The notes beneath the pieces were generated by a model. That model was given only the letters and a program-made list of their open reading frames with translations, had not been told where the DNA came from and ran no database searches. From assembly GCA_001825315.1 (NCBI GenBank), contig MHVR01000004.1:12469-52176 (forward strand): a DNA stretch of 39,708 nt, given 5' to 3'. This document shows positions 23,834 to 31,443 of the stretch, piece after piece. A program made the translations under genes and the position numbers. This stretch comes from Candidatus Zambryskibacteria bacterium RIFCSPHIGHO2_02_FULL_43_14. Its GTDB lineage: Bacteria; Patescibacteriota; Minisyncoccia; Phycocordibacterales; Zambryskibacteraceae. Position 1 is the stretch's first letter, and each line of letters begins with the position of its first letter.

Positions 23834-23888
23834 AAAATTAGAAGTTTATCCTAATGTTATTTTACAGCTTACGACGCTTAGCCTTCTC

Positions 23889-24326
23889 TTGAGTTTCTCT
23901 ACTTCTGCTGTCGCCGTATTGCCTGCGATACCTTCGCTCGTAATGCCTACGGCAGAGAAGAGAGAAGTCAAGGCCGCAGATTATCAGCCGATTACAGATC
24001 CGGAGAATGTCGAAAGATTCATTAATGACTATTTCGCCGATATTCCCATCCTTGCCGAAATTGCAAAGTGTGAGTCACGCTACCGCCAATTCAATTCAAA
24101 CGGCGGTGTGCTAAAAGGGAACAAAAATAGCTACGACAGAGGGGTGATGCAGATTAATGTCTTGTATCACGCCGAAATTGCCGAGAAACTTGGGCTAGAT
24201 ATCCATGATCTCGATGACAACGTCGCTTATGCGCGTTATCTCTACGAGAAACAGGGTGCCAAGCCCTGGATGTCCTCTTCATCCTGTTGGGCAAGATTCC
24301 ATCAATCTGAAATCGCTAAGAGATAA
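23889..24326 (+). CDS. Secreted lysozyme-like (SLT) lytic transglycosylase; N-terminus uncertain
   Basis: The track frame begins at TTG 23889. The mature part (ITDPENVERFINDYFADIPI...) carries the SLT/lysozyme-like core: IAKCESRYRQFN with the catalytic Glu, GVMQIN, and the Cys-containing C-terminal SSCWARFH. It would cut peptidoglycan glycan strands outside the cell. The signal peptide is incomplete from TTG. The in-frame upstream codons (VILQLTTLSLLL) are hydrophobic but contain no standard start back to a TAG. An ATG at 23854 opens MLFYSLRRLAF in another frame, which a single-base indel would join to the hydrophobic stretch. This suggests a real or assembly frameshift. It is followed at once by a strong terminator. 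Confidence 0.72.
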   Translation: MSFSTSAVAVLPAIPSLVMPTAEKREVKAADYQPITDPENVERFINDYFADIPILAEIAKCESRYRQFNSNGGVLKGNKNSYDRGVMQINVLYHAEIAEKLGLDIHDLDDNVAYARYLYEKQGAKPWMSSSSCWARFHQSEIAKR

Positions 24327-24330
24327 TCCT

Positions 24331-24363
24331 AAACAAACCCGTCACTTAATGACGGGTTTGTTT
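24331..24363 (+). terminator. Rho-independent terminator after the transglycosylase gene
   Basis: A 14-bp perfect stem AAACAAACCCGTCA/TGACGGGTTTGTTT with a 5-nt loop begins a few bases after the stop codon. Confidence 0.9.
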
Positions 24364-24433
24364 GTATGCAGGGTAGGGGGTTTTTGAGCTTAATTAGGTG
24401 TCGCACAATATATCTTTCACGACATCAGACCTG

Positions 24434-24461
24434 CAAAACAAAGGGCGTCACGAGGACGCCC
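24434..24461 (-). terminator. Rho-independent terminator of the 50-aa gene
   Basis: GGGCGTC-CTCGT-GACGCCC followed by TTTGTTTT on the minus strand. The stop codon TGA lies inside the hairpin. Confidence 0.82.
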
Positions 24462-24600
24462 CCCTTATGGTCTTGTCGGCCGCATATTCTGTGCACAGAG
24501 GCGCGTGACCGTAGCACGGCACTGGCACATCGGAACAGCCGACACACTGTTCCGGAATGTTCACTGGCTTTACTACAATAATTTTTTCTGGCTTGGACAT
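24448..24600 (-). CDS. 50-aa Cys-rich small protein with strong SD
   Basis: Too short for the ORF track. ATG 24600 is preceded by GAGGAGG about 6 nt away. The protein begins MSKPEKIIVVKPVNIPEQ and carries CVGC near residue 19 and PCYGHAPLC near residue 29: four Cys and a His spaced like a small zinc knuckle. No family is recognised. The 5' leader can form CCCC...GGGG, which would hide the bases next to the SD. The upstream region shared with murF holds TATAAT on the minus strand. The terminator coincides with the stop. Everything points to a real, strongly translated unit. Confidence 0.65.
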   Translation of the reverse strand: MSKPEKIIVVKPVNIPEQCVGCSDVPVPCYGHAPLCTEYAADKTIRGASS

Positions 24601-24679
24601 CAATCCCTCCTCCCCTATTGTGTCACGGGGAACTGGTTCTACTTTAATTATATACCAAAATGAATATAATGATAGGTCA

Positions 24680-25852
24680 ATGAATCAAATTGATGAAATT
24701 TGGGACAAACTAGTTGCCAACGGCTTCAAAGTATCTACCGACACTAGAAAAGATGTCTCCGGTTCAATATTTTTTGCCTTGGAAGGGGAGATCTTCGATG
24801 GAAGGACTTTTGTCAAAGATGCATTAGCGAAAGGAGCAATCGGAGTAGTGACTGAAAATACCCTTGATACATTACAAAAATTAGCAAGAAGATATCGCGA
24901 CACATTTAACATTCCTATCATCGCCATCGGCGGGTCGAATGGCAAAACGACTACCAGAGAACTTATGCGCGCTGTTTTAGAAACTAGTTTCAAAGTTCAT
25001 ACAACTAAGAGTAATCTTAATAATCATATTGGCCTCCCCCTTTCGATCTTATCCATGAATAAGTCAACCGAAATAGGTATATTCGAAATAGGTGCCAATC
25101 ATCTAGGAGAACACACTTCCTTGCTTGAAATTCTTAATCCAACTCACGTAATAGTAACGAACAGTGGCTTAGATCACTTGGAAGGCTTCGGTTTACCAGC
25201 CAATGTAGAAAAAGCAAATGAAGAAATTAACGAGTGGGCGAGAAAACACGGGGCTATTATTTTCGCCGGTAGCGACCAAGGACTCAAAATTGTCACTTCC
25301 CTACCCTTAACTTTGACCAAAGATGGAAAAGAATATAAAACACAGATGGTCGGAGATTATAATTTGGAGAATATCAATAGGGCTCTTTCTGTCGGATTAT
25401 TTTTCAAAATTAATATAGAGAGAGCATTGAAGGCAATAAATAAGTACTCTCCCACAGAACAGAGATCACAGTTATTGATTAGAGATGGTATCCATTTCGT
25501 TATCGATTGTTATAACGCTAATCCGACAAGTATGATACTCTCATTAGAGAGCTTCGTTAGGTCTGCGGTAGAACCTCGAGGAATCATACTGGGTGACATG
25601 CTCGAACTCGGATCTTATGCGGATGAAGAACATGAAAGAATAATAAACTTTGTGAACAGGCAAAAACTCGATACGGTAGTTCTTATCGGGAAACAATTCA
25701 AACAAGCCCTAAACGAAAAAAGTTTCAAAAATTTCTGGTTCGAAGATTCTGATTCTGCCCGCGAATGGTTCTCTAAACAAAAATTTACCGGCTACACTTT
25801 CCTTCTCAAAGGTTCAAGAGGTATGAAAGTTGAGAGAATTTTAGAAAAATAA
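24680..25852 (+). CDS. murF: UDP-MurNAc-tripeptide--D-Ala-D-Ala ligase (MurF-like)
   Basis: The protein is 390 aa from ATG 24680, 9 nt after TATAAT (24665-24670). The track start 24557 lies antisense to the Cys-rich gene and is not credible. A short N-domain (STDTRKDVSGSIFFALEG) precedes the Mur ligase ATP loop GGSNGKTTTRE, the NNHIGLPLS motif, NSGLDHLEGF, and the C-domain DCYNANPTSM and LGDMLELG typical of MurF. It is shorter than E. coli MurF (452). It completes the cytoplasmic UDP-MurNAc-pentapeptide, the substrate of MraY encoded further right. Confidence 0.9.
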   Translation: MNQIDEIWDKLVANGFKVSTDTRKDVSGSIFFALEGEIFDGRTFVKDALAKGAIGVVTENTLDTLQKLARRYRDTFNIPIIAIGGSNGKTTTRELMRAVLETSFKVHTTKSNLNNHIGLPLSILSMNKSTEIGIFEIGANHLGEHTSLLEILNPTHVIVTNSGLDHLEGFGLPANVEKANEEINEWARKHGAIIFAGSDQGLKIVTSLPLTLTKDGKEYKTQMVGDYNLENINRALSVGLFFKINIERALKAINKYSPTEQRSQLLIRDGIHFVIDCYNANPTSMILSLESFVRSAVEPRGIILGDMLELGSYADEEHERIINFVNRQKLDTVVLIGKQFKQALNEKSFKNFWFEDSDSAREWFSKQKFTGYTFLLKGSRGMKVERILEK

Positions 25853-25856
25853 ATCA

Positions 25857-25887
25857 GTCCGCGAAACCACTAGGTGGTTTCGCGGAC
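25857..25887 (-). terminator. Terminator hairpin between convergent pyrE and murF
   Basis: A 14-bp perfect stem (GTCCGCGAAACCAC) with loop TAG. The T-rich tail (TGATTTATTTTTC) is on the minus strand, so it serves mainly pyrE, but the stem also faces murF. Confidence 0.85.
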
Positions 25888-25908
25888 TTGATGACCTTAT
25901 CTATTTGT

Positions 25909-26580
25909 TCAATATTCTGCGTTGAGAAGTGCCCAATTCTCACTTTTTGGCAGAAGCGGTTTGGAACCTTGCGGACACAGCAAACACTCTTCTGGAAACC
26001 ACGCAGGCATCGGCCGAACGATGAGAGCGGCGGTCTCTTTACCATTAATGTACTTAAGATCGGATCGGTTCACGATGGCGACAACAAGTGTCAGTACGAT
26101 ACCTCCAGCATTGATGACAGCCGTGGTTGCAAGTTCGACATTGCCGCCGGTAGTAAGCACATCATCGCAAAGCAGAACCGTTTCCCCCGACAAAACCGTA
26201 CGCTTGGGATCACTGAAGATCATACTCTTGTTGCGACCATACTCCACTTCCGCCGGAGAAGCCCATGTGCATGGGTAATTGCGGCGCCCGCCAATTTCAT
26301 CAGAGATGAATTCGGCAAGCTTTGTTGCTCCTGTCTCCGGCCCAACAACGCGGTCAATTTTCCCGATATTGATGCCCGTCTCGATGGAATCGACAAGATC
26401 TGAAGCCGCTTCACGAAGAAGCTGTCCATCTGAAACCACCAACCGACTGTTGAAGAAACCAGTCGAGTGTTTCCCAGATGAAAGTAGAGCATGTGGACGT
26501 TTTGGATTACCATCATGAATCCAGAGCGCACACTTATCTTGATACACTCGAATCCAGTTTTCCTCAGTCCTGAAAGACAT
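25909..26580 (-). CDS. pyrE: Orotate phosphoribosyltransferase-like protein
   Basis: The protein is 223 aa from ATG 26580. LLSSGKHSTGFFNSRLV and the PRPP-binding VLLCDDVLTTGGNVE (~residue 137) identify a type I phosphoribosyltransferase of the OPRT kind; the C-terminus adds ECLLCPQGSKPLLPKSENWA with two Cys. It would convert orotate and PRPP to OMP. The start is fixed by GGAGGTGCTTATG; the track start 12 codons upstream lacks support. The promoter TTGATT-17 nt-TAATGT gives a leader of about 40 nt, in which GCAC/GTGC can form a hairpin with GGAG in its loop. Another nucleobase specificity is possible. Confidence 0.82.
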   Translation of the reverse strand: MSFRTEENWIRVYQDKCALWIHDGNPKRPHALLSSGKHSTGFFNSRLVVSDGQLLREAASDLVDSIETGINIGKIDRVVGPETGATKLAEFISDEIGGRRNYPCTWASPAEVEYGRNKSMIFSDPKRTVLSGETVLLCDDVLTTGGNVELATTAVINAGGIVLTLVVAIVNRSDLKYINGKETAALIVRPMPAWFPEECLLCPQGSKPLLPKSENWALLNAEY

Positions 26581-26644
26581 AAGCACCTCCAAAAGTGCAG
26601 TTTCTATTGATAACATTAGTCGAAACCGAGCGCTAAATCAATCT

Positions 26645-26755
26645 TTATTTATCCAAAAGACCAGACCACCACTTGAAAGTGAAAGTCATCAGAAGATAGA
26701 TAGGCACATAAATCGGCGCCAAGAGAAAGAAGATTATAAATTTAATTATTTTCAT
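26645..26755 (-). CDS. 36-aa single-pass membrane protein
   Basis: Below the track limit. ATG 26753-26755 overlaps the end of the 79-aa gene by 14 nt. The protein MKIIKFIIFFLLAPIYVPIY... has one or two hydrophobic stretches and ends WWSGLLDK. It is not recognised. Overlap with a gene of similar character and a clean Met-Lys-rich start support it modestly. Confidence 0.4.
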   Translation of the reverse strand: MKIIKFIIFFLLAPIYVPIYLLMTFTFKWWSGLLDK

Positions 26756-26981
26756 AGAAATTTAGCGAGAATGGCAGCAGTCCGAGGGTTTTCTGCCAGA
26801 GAATGGTGGCGGGTACTTTGATATACGACCAAGCGGTATCCAGAACCTCTCGAATATAACTAATGGTTTTCCTACCCTGCTCCGAACTGGCCGCATCAAA
26901 AACAGACCAGTCAAAAAAATATTTAAGAGCCGCCAAGGCGATGATAATCAATACAAATTTACCGATAAATCCCCTATTCAT
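26742..26981 (-). CDS. 79-aa membrane protein downstream of the M23 peptidase
   Basis: One N-terminal helix (residues ~6-25, GKFVLIIIALAALKYFFDW) is followed by an amphipathic C-terminal part with a second weakly hydrophobic segment. It starts 12 nt after the M23 peptidase stop, with TAAACT 6 nt before the ATG. No family is recognised; position suggests an accessory of the envelope operon. Confidence 0.62.
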   Translation of the reverse strand: MNRGFIGKFVLIIIALAALKYFFDWSVFDAASSEQGRKTISYIREVLDTAWSYIKVPATILWQKTLGLLPFSLNFYENN

Positions 26982-26993
26982 GAGTCCAGTTTA

Positions 26994-28322
26994 TTAGAGA
27001 GATGGAAGATAAGCAAGCGGGTCGAGATATGCTTTAAGATCAGCAACTGGGACAAATGTGTGTTGACAATGTTTACTGTTGGTAAATTGTCTGATTTGAA
27101 CACCTTGACTGACAAAGAGGCCGAGATGTAAATGCGGTCCTGTCGAGTATCCGGAACCATTGACCCCTGGCGTTCCTCCGGAATAACCAATAATTTCTCC
27201 TGTTTTAACATCTTGACCGGTTTGTACAATAGAAGCCGAGAGGTGCGCATAGACGCTAGTGAGACCGTTGTTGTGTTTTATAAGTATCCATCTGCCATAT
27301 GAACCACAAATTGACTTACCTTCTTTCTTAAGCTTCGCATTCATTTCGTCAGTATTGCCCATACCTTCTATCGTGCCAGAGAGTACGGCCTTAATCGCTG
27401 TGCCCATAGAAGCCCTGAAATCAACACCATTATGCCCCCTGCCATCGTAAGCGCCGGAACGAGCAAACGCCGTATCGCCAAAGGTTTGAGTAACTGTAAC
27501 ACTATTGAGAGGCCAGGCTAAAATACCATGCCTCGGGGCAGGAAATAGAGAGGGATCAAGGGTAATTCTAAGTTCAGACTCCAATCTAAACAGATCTTCT
27601 TCGAACTCTTTCTGACGAGCTAAATTCTCTGATAACATTTTCTGGTATTCGGTTTCTTTATTTTTAGTCTCGGCCAAAAGTTTCTCTTTCGCTTTTTGAT
27701 TTTCTTCAACCACTGATTTCTGCCCGCTCAACTGCCCCTTGAGACTTAACTGTTCTTTCTTCACTTTTTCCTTTTGTTCTTTCTCTTGGTTGAGAATCTT
27801 GCGGGTCTCGCGCAAAGCGTTAATTTCTTCCCCCAACCTGTTGTTGAGACCTGTAAGCTGACTGTTGTCTCTCCAGACATCCGCAAGCCGAACATAAGCA
27901 AGTAGACTAAGCAAGAGTGATTTGGAATCATATTCGGAGAGTGCTGAAAGGGTATCTGCAATCGCTTTCCGATGAGTAATAATCTGTCGTTCCTTCTCAC
28001 CTATAGTGTTTTCGAGTGATTGGATGGTCAGATTGCTAGAAGTGATTTTTGATTGGGTAATATTGATATCTGCTGCAAGTTTTTTTCTTGTCGTATCGAG
28101 AGATTTAACAGCACTGCCAAGAGATCGGCTTTCCTTGTTGACTGCTTCAAGTTCGGCTTGAAGCTTCTTTTGTTCTTCAAGAAGAGCATCACGCTCTTTC
28201 CGAACACTTTCAATTTGTTGTTCTAACTCACTTGGATTAGCGGCACTTGTAGTAGAAATAGGTAGTAAGAAGTAGGTAGTAAGAAGTAGAAGAATTAATA
28301 GACTGGTGAGTTTCCATCTCAT
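26994..28322 (-). CDS. EnvC-like M23 (LytM) peptidase with coiled coil
   Basis: The protein is 442 aa. A signal peptide (LLILLLLTTYFLLPISTTSA), a long coiled coil (residues ~30-250, Lys/Glu/Gln rich) and a LytM domain follow. The domain has GHNGVDFRA, SVYAHLS and GPHLHLGL, giving the H..D / H / HxH zinc ligands, so it should be catalytically active. EnvC-type proteins cut or regulate cutting of peptide cross-links at division. It overlaps gltX by ATGA. The signal-peptide codons contain a 14-bp tandem duplication (28259-28286). Confidence 0.9.
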   Translation of the reverse strand: MRWKLTSLLILLLLTTYFLLPISTTSAANPSELEQQIESVRKERDALLEEQKKLQAELEAVNKESRSLGSAVKSLDTTRKKLAADINITQSKITSSNLTIQSLENTIGEKERQIITHRKAIADTLSALSEYDSKSLLLSLLAYVRLADVWRDNSQLTGLNNRLGEEINALRETRKILNQEKEQKEKVKKEQLSLKGQLSGQKSVVEENQKAKEKLLAETKNKETEYQKMLSENLARQKEFEEDLFRLESELRITLDPSLFPAPRHGILAWPLNSVTVTQTFGDTAFARSGAYDGRGHNGVDFRASMGTAIKAVLSGTIEGMGNTDEMNAKLKKEGKSICGSYGRWILIKHNNGLTSVYAHLSASIVQTGQDVKTGEIIGYSGGTPGVNGSGYSTGPHLHLGLFVSQGVQIRQFTNSKHCQHTFVPVADLKAYLDPLAYLPSL

Positions 28323-29176
28323 TTTTCTCTTAATTTAGCAAGATTAAAGTGTTTTCTCGCCACCCAAGCTAATTTTTTCTCGTCGAATATAGCGCCGCCT
28401 TTATGCACCCGCGAGAAATCAAAAACTTTAATCAATTCCTCGAGTGTAAAAATTTCTTGTTCGGTACCTGGATTCCAGCCTAGAAGCGCCAAATAATTGA
28501 TGATGGCTTTCGCCGAGTATCCTTTGCTACGGTAGTAGTTGAGCGAGACTGACTCGCCATGCTTACGCTTAGAGAGCTTTGAACGATCTTGGGCAAGAAT
28601 AAGCGGTAAATGAACGTAAAGAGGCCTAGCCGCGCCAATCGCCTCTTGGATCAAGATTTGTCGAGGTGTATTAGAAATGTGATCTTCGCCACGAATCACA
28701 TGTGTTATACCAGATTCGAAATCGTCAATTACTACTGCTAGATGATAAAGTGGTTCATCCGCGCTTTTTGCTATAACAAAATCTTTTAATTCTGTTGTAT
28801 CAAATTCAATCTCTCCACGAATTAAGTCGTTAAATTTTACTTTTTTGTTTGGATTTTTAAAACGTATGACCTTGTCGTCAGCTTGATAAATCGAACCGTC
28901 GCTTAGCATTTTCTCTATGTAATTTTTGTATATCTCTCCCCTATCGGACTGTCTGTACAGCTCATCGTAGCCAAGTCCAAGCCAACTTAAACCTTCAATA
29001 ATATCGGTTTCAAATTCTTTTTTTGATCTTTCTTTGTCGGTATCTTCTATTCGTAAAATAAATTTGCCTCCGTGTTTACGAGTATAAAGAAAATTAAATA
29101 AAGCGGTCCTGACGCTGCCGATATGTAATTGACCTGTCGGCGAAGGCGCGAAACGTGTGATAATTTTTTGACTCAT
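28319..29176 (-). CDS. gltX: Glutamyl-tRNA synthetase lacking the anticodon-binding domain
   Basis: The protein is 285 aa. The class I catalytic domain is complete: RFAPSPTGQLHIGSVRTALF (HIGH-type HIGS, residues 18-21), LRIEDTDKERS, HVIRGEDHISNTPRQ and LSKRKHGE (KMSKS-type, ~residue 204). It ends at EKKLAWVARKHFNLAKLREK, where normal ~470-residue GluRS enters the helical anticodon-binding domains. The stop overlaps the start of the M23 gene (ATGA), so no downstream domain remains. GluQ-RS is similarly short, but this sequence keeps the full GluRS stem-contact region and standard motifs. tRNA-Glu(CTC) is in the same window. Confidence 0.88.
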   Translation of the reverse strand: MSQKIITRFAPSPTGQLHIGSVRTALFNFLYTRKHGGKFILRIEDTDKERSKKEFETDIIEGLSWLGLGYDELYRQSDRGEIYKNYIEKMLSDGSIYQADDKVIRFKNPNKKVKFNDLIRGEIEFDTTELKDFVIAKSADEPLYHLAVVIDDFESGITHVIRGEDHISNTPRQILIQEAIGAARPLYVHLPLILAQDRSKLSKRKHGESVSLNYYRSKGYSAKAIINYLALLGWNPGTEQEIFTLEELIKVFDFSRVHKGGAIFDEKKLAWVARKHFNLAKLREK

Positions 29177-30306
29177 TTTTCTATCTCATGCTCTAGAGCA
29201 ATTTTGAGAATCTCTTCGGCCACTTGTCGCGCAGCATCGGGTTTAAAGAACGCTTTGGCCGCCACTTTCATCTTTTCCCGCTCGACTTCGTTCGTAACCA
29301 AACGTTCAATTTCTGCAGAAAGAATGTTAGGGGTAAGATTATTTTCTTCTATCACTTCGCATGCTCCGGCACGAGCATAGGCAAAGGCGTTTGAATGCTG
29401 GTCTCGGCTGACCTTTTCATTGATAGGAATGATTATCGATGGCACTGTCCAGCCAGCAATTTCGAAAATGGTCGAGCCGGCGCGCGAGATAACCACCGAC
29501 GAAACTCCGGCAGCCATGCGAAGAGTTAAGGCGTCTAAATAATCATACACTTTGTATCTATCTTTATGAGTAGAGTTGGTAAGTACCACTTCCGAAGTTG
29601 CTCTAACTTCCACGATATTATTTTTGCCAGCTTGATGGATGATGATGTATTTCTCCACCAGAAGTTTAAGATTTTCAAGAATGACGCTGTTTATCTTTAC
29701 GGCCCCCTGCGAACCGCCAAGAACTAAAACGACAGGCACATTTTCTTCAATCTTAAGAAACTCGCGCGCGCCGGAGGTAATCGGCATGGCGATATCTTTG
29801 CGAATTGGCTGACCAGTGTAGGCCACTGAATTTGCCGGAAAATATTCTGCAGCTTCCTTATAAGAAACGGCGACCCTCTTGGCGAATTTACCGGCCCATA
29901 AATTTACTCTGCCCGGCACAGTATCAGACTCATGAACGACTACCGGTATGCGTAGAATATATGCGGCCAAAAGTACCGGAAAACTGGCATATCCACCTTT
30001 GCCAAAAACGACATCGGGATAAAGTTTATAAACTTGATGAAGTGAAACTAGAGTCCCCCATCCCATTTTGAAAATATCAAAAAAATTTAAAATGGAGAAG
30101 TAATGACGTAATTTGCCAGCACTATTTTTCTTATAAATAATACCGTTTTCAAAAAGAACCCCGGGATTATATGGCGTAGGAGACATATAAAAGAGCTCAA
30201 GCTCAAGAAGCATCTTCTCTTTTGCAAGACTGTTTAATTCTTCGGCCACAGCCACTATGGGATAGAAGTGTCCCCCAGAGCCACCACCAGTGAATAGAAT
30301 ACGCAT
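29173..30306 (-). CDS. murG: UDP-GlcNAc--lipid I GlcNAc transferase MurG
   Basis: The protein is 377 aa. The N-terminal FTGGGSGGHFYPIVAVAEEL glycine-rich loop, VFGKGGYASFPVLLAA, HESDTVPGRVNLW and the C-terminal ISRAGSTIFEIAGWTVPSIIIP sugar-nucleotide site are typical of the GT28 family. It makes lipid II on the inner face of the membrane. It follows ftsW after 17 nt of low-complexity repeat (AATCCTTAATC) and overlaps gltX by 4 nt. Confidence 0.95.
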   Translation of the reverse strand: MRILFTGGGSGGHFYPIVAVAEELNSLAKEKMLLELELFYMSPTPYNPGVLFENGIIYKKNSAGKLRHYFSILNFFDIFKMGWGTLVSLHQVYKLYPDVVFGKGGYASFPVLLAAYILRIPVVVHESDTVPGRVNLWAGKFAKRVAVSYKEAAEYFPANSVAYTGQPIRKDIAMPITSGAREFLKIEENVPVVLVLGGSQGAVKINSVILENLKLLVEKYIIIHQAGKNNIVEVRATSEVVLTNSTHKDRYKVYDYLDALTLRMAAGVSSVVISRAGSTIFEIAGWTVPSIIIPINEKVSRDQHSNAFAYARAGACEVIEENNLTPNILSAEIERLVTNEVEREKMKVAAKAFFKPDAARQVAEEILKIALEHEIEK

Positions 30307-30323
30307 GATTAAGGATTAAAGAT

Positions 30324-31424
30324 TTAGGATTCTCGGGTTTTAGAAACAGAGAGGATAATACCCACTTCAAAAAGGGTAAAAAATAGAGAAGTGCCGCCAT
30401 GACTGACGAAAGGCAGTGTAATACCCGAAAGTGGAATTACTCCAAGCATAGCGCCAATATTGACGAATGCTTGGGAGACAATCATTATAACAATTCCGAC
30501 TACAGTCAGTCTAGCAAAAATATTAGGAGTACGAGAAGCAATTTTAAGGCCACGAGTGGTGAAGAGCACAAAGATTATCAATAAGAACAAACTGCCAACG
30601 AAACCGAACTCTTCAGCCGCTACAGCAAAAATCGAATCTCCGACCGGTTCGGGAAGATAAGTAAATTTTTGGATACTTTGTCCGAATCCGCGACCAAAGA
30701 GTCCGCCTGAACCAATAGCTATGAGAGACTGCTGGATTTGGAAACTTGCTCCTAGAGCATCGACTTGAGGATTAAAGAAAGTGGTAATGCGCTGCATAAC
30801 ATATGGCCGTGTGACAGCCAGAAACGTAATGCCTAAAAGGCCGGCCAATATGATAAAAAGAACGTAACGCCACTTCCCTCCCGCGGCCACAAACATCGCT
30901 GTGCCGGCGATAACCATGAGAATAAGATTGTCAGTATCCGGTTGTTTCAAGAGAAGTAGAGCCGAGATGGTTAAAAGTACTAGGAGTGGCAGAAAACCGA
31001 GACGAAAAGTCTTTATCCCCTCTTTGATCCCGGAGACCCAAGCTGCAAAATAAAGTATGAAAGCCAGTTTCAATACCTCGGAGGTCTGGAATGATATGGT
31101 ACCGATCATAATCCAACGCCGAGCGCCGGCATGTTCGAATCCGATCCCCGGCACGAGTACTAAAATATTGAGAACGATAGCCACAAACAGAAGATAGAAA
31201 GCGGATTTCTTCCAGATTTTGGCATCCAAACGTGAGGCCACTATCATCGCCACAGACCCCAGAAAGAGCCCAAAAACCGTTTGAGAAAAAGCTATACTGG
31301 AATAATTCGAACTCTCTTTAGCTAAGAGACCGAGAGAAGCTGAACTGAAAATAAAAAAACCGCTTATTATCAAAATGATAGAAATAAACAAAAACGGTTT
31401 ATCAACTTTCGCACGACTAGCCAT
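30324..31424 (-). CDS. ftsW: FtsW/RodA-type peptidoglycan glycosyltransferase
   Basis: The protein is 366 aa with about ten hydrophobic helices. SEDS markers include GIGFEHAGARRWI, LKLAFILYFAAWV, LLLKQPDTDNLI (catalytic-site Asp region), FGRGFGQSIQKFTYLPEPVGDSIFAVAAEEFG and SHGGTSLFFTL. The position between mraY and murG argues for FtsW over RodA. TATAAT lies 10 nt before the ATG in the 19-nt gap, a probable extra promoter. Confidence 0.94.
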   Translation of the reverse strand: MASRAKVDKPFLFISIILIISGFFIFSSASLGLLAKESSNYSSIAFSQTVFGLFLGSVAMIVASRLDAKIWKKSAFYLLFVAIVLNILVLVPGIGFEHAGARRWIMIGTISFQTSEVLKLAFILYFAAWVSGIKEGIKTFRLGFLPLLVLLTISALLLLKQPDTDNLILMVIAGTAMFVAAGGKWRYVLFIILAGLLGITFLAVTRPYVMQRITTFFNPQVDALGASFQIQQSLIAIGSGGLFGRGFGQSIQKFTYLPEPVGDSIFAVAAEEFGFVGSLFLLIIFVLFTTRGLKIASRTPNIFARLTVVGIVIMIVSQAFVNIGAMLGVIPLSGITLPFVSHGGTSLFFTLFEVGIILSVSKTRES

Positions 31425-31443
31425 AATTATCCGAATTATAGCA

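Noticed and set aside
24366-24581. 71-aa plus-strand ORF
   Set aside because: Antisense to the SD-led Cys-rich gene and its terminator; no homology signal.
24557-24679. Long N-terminus of murF as in the track
   Set aside because: These codons are upstream of the TATAAT box and antisense to another gene; MurF homology begins after ATG 24680.
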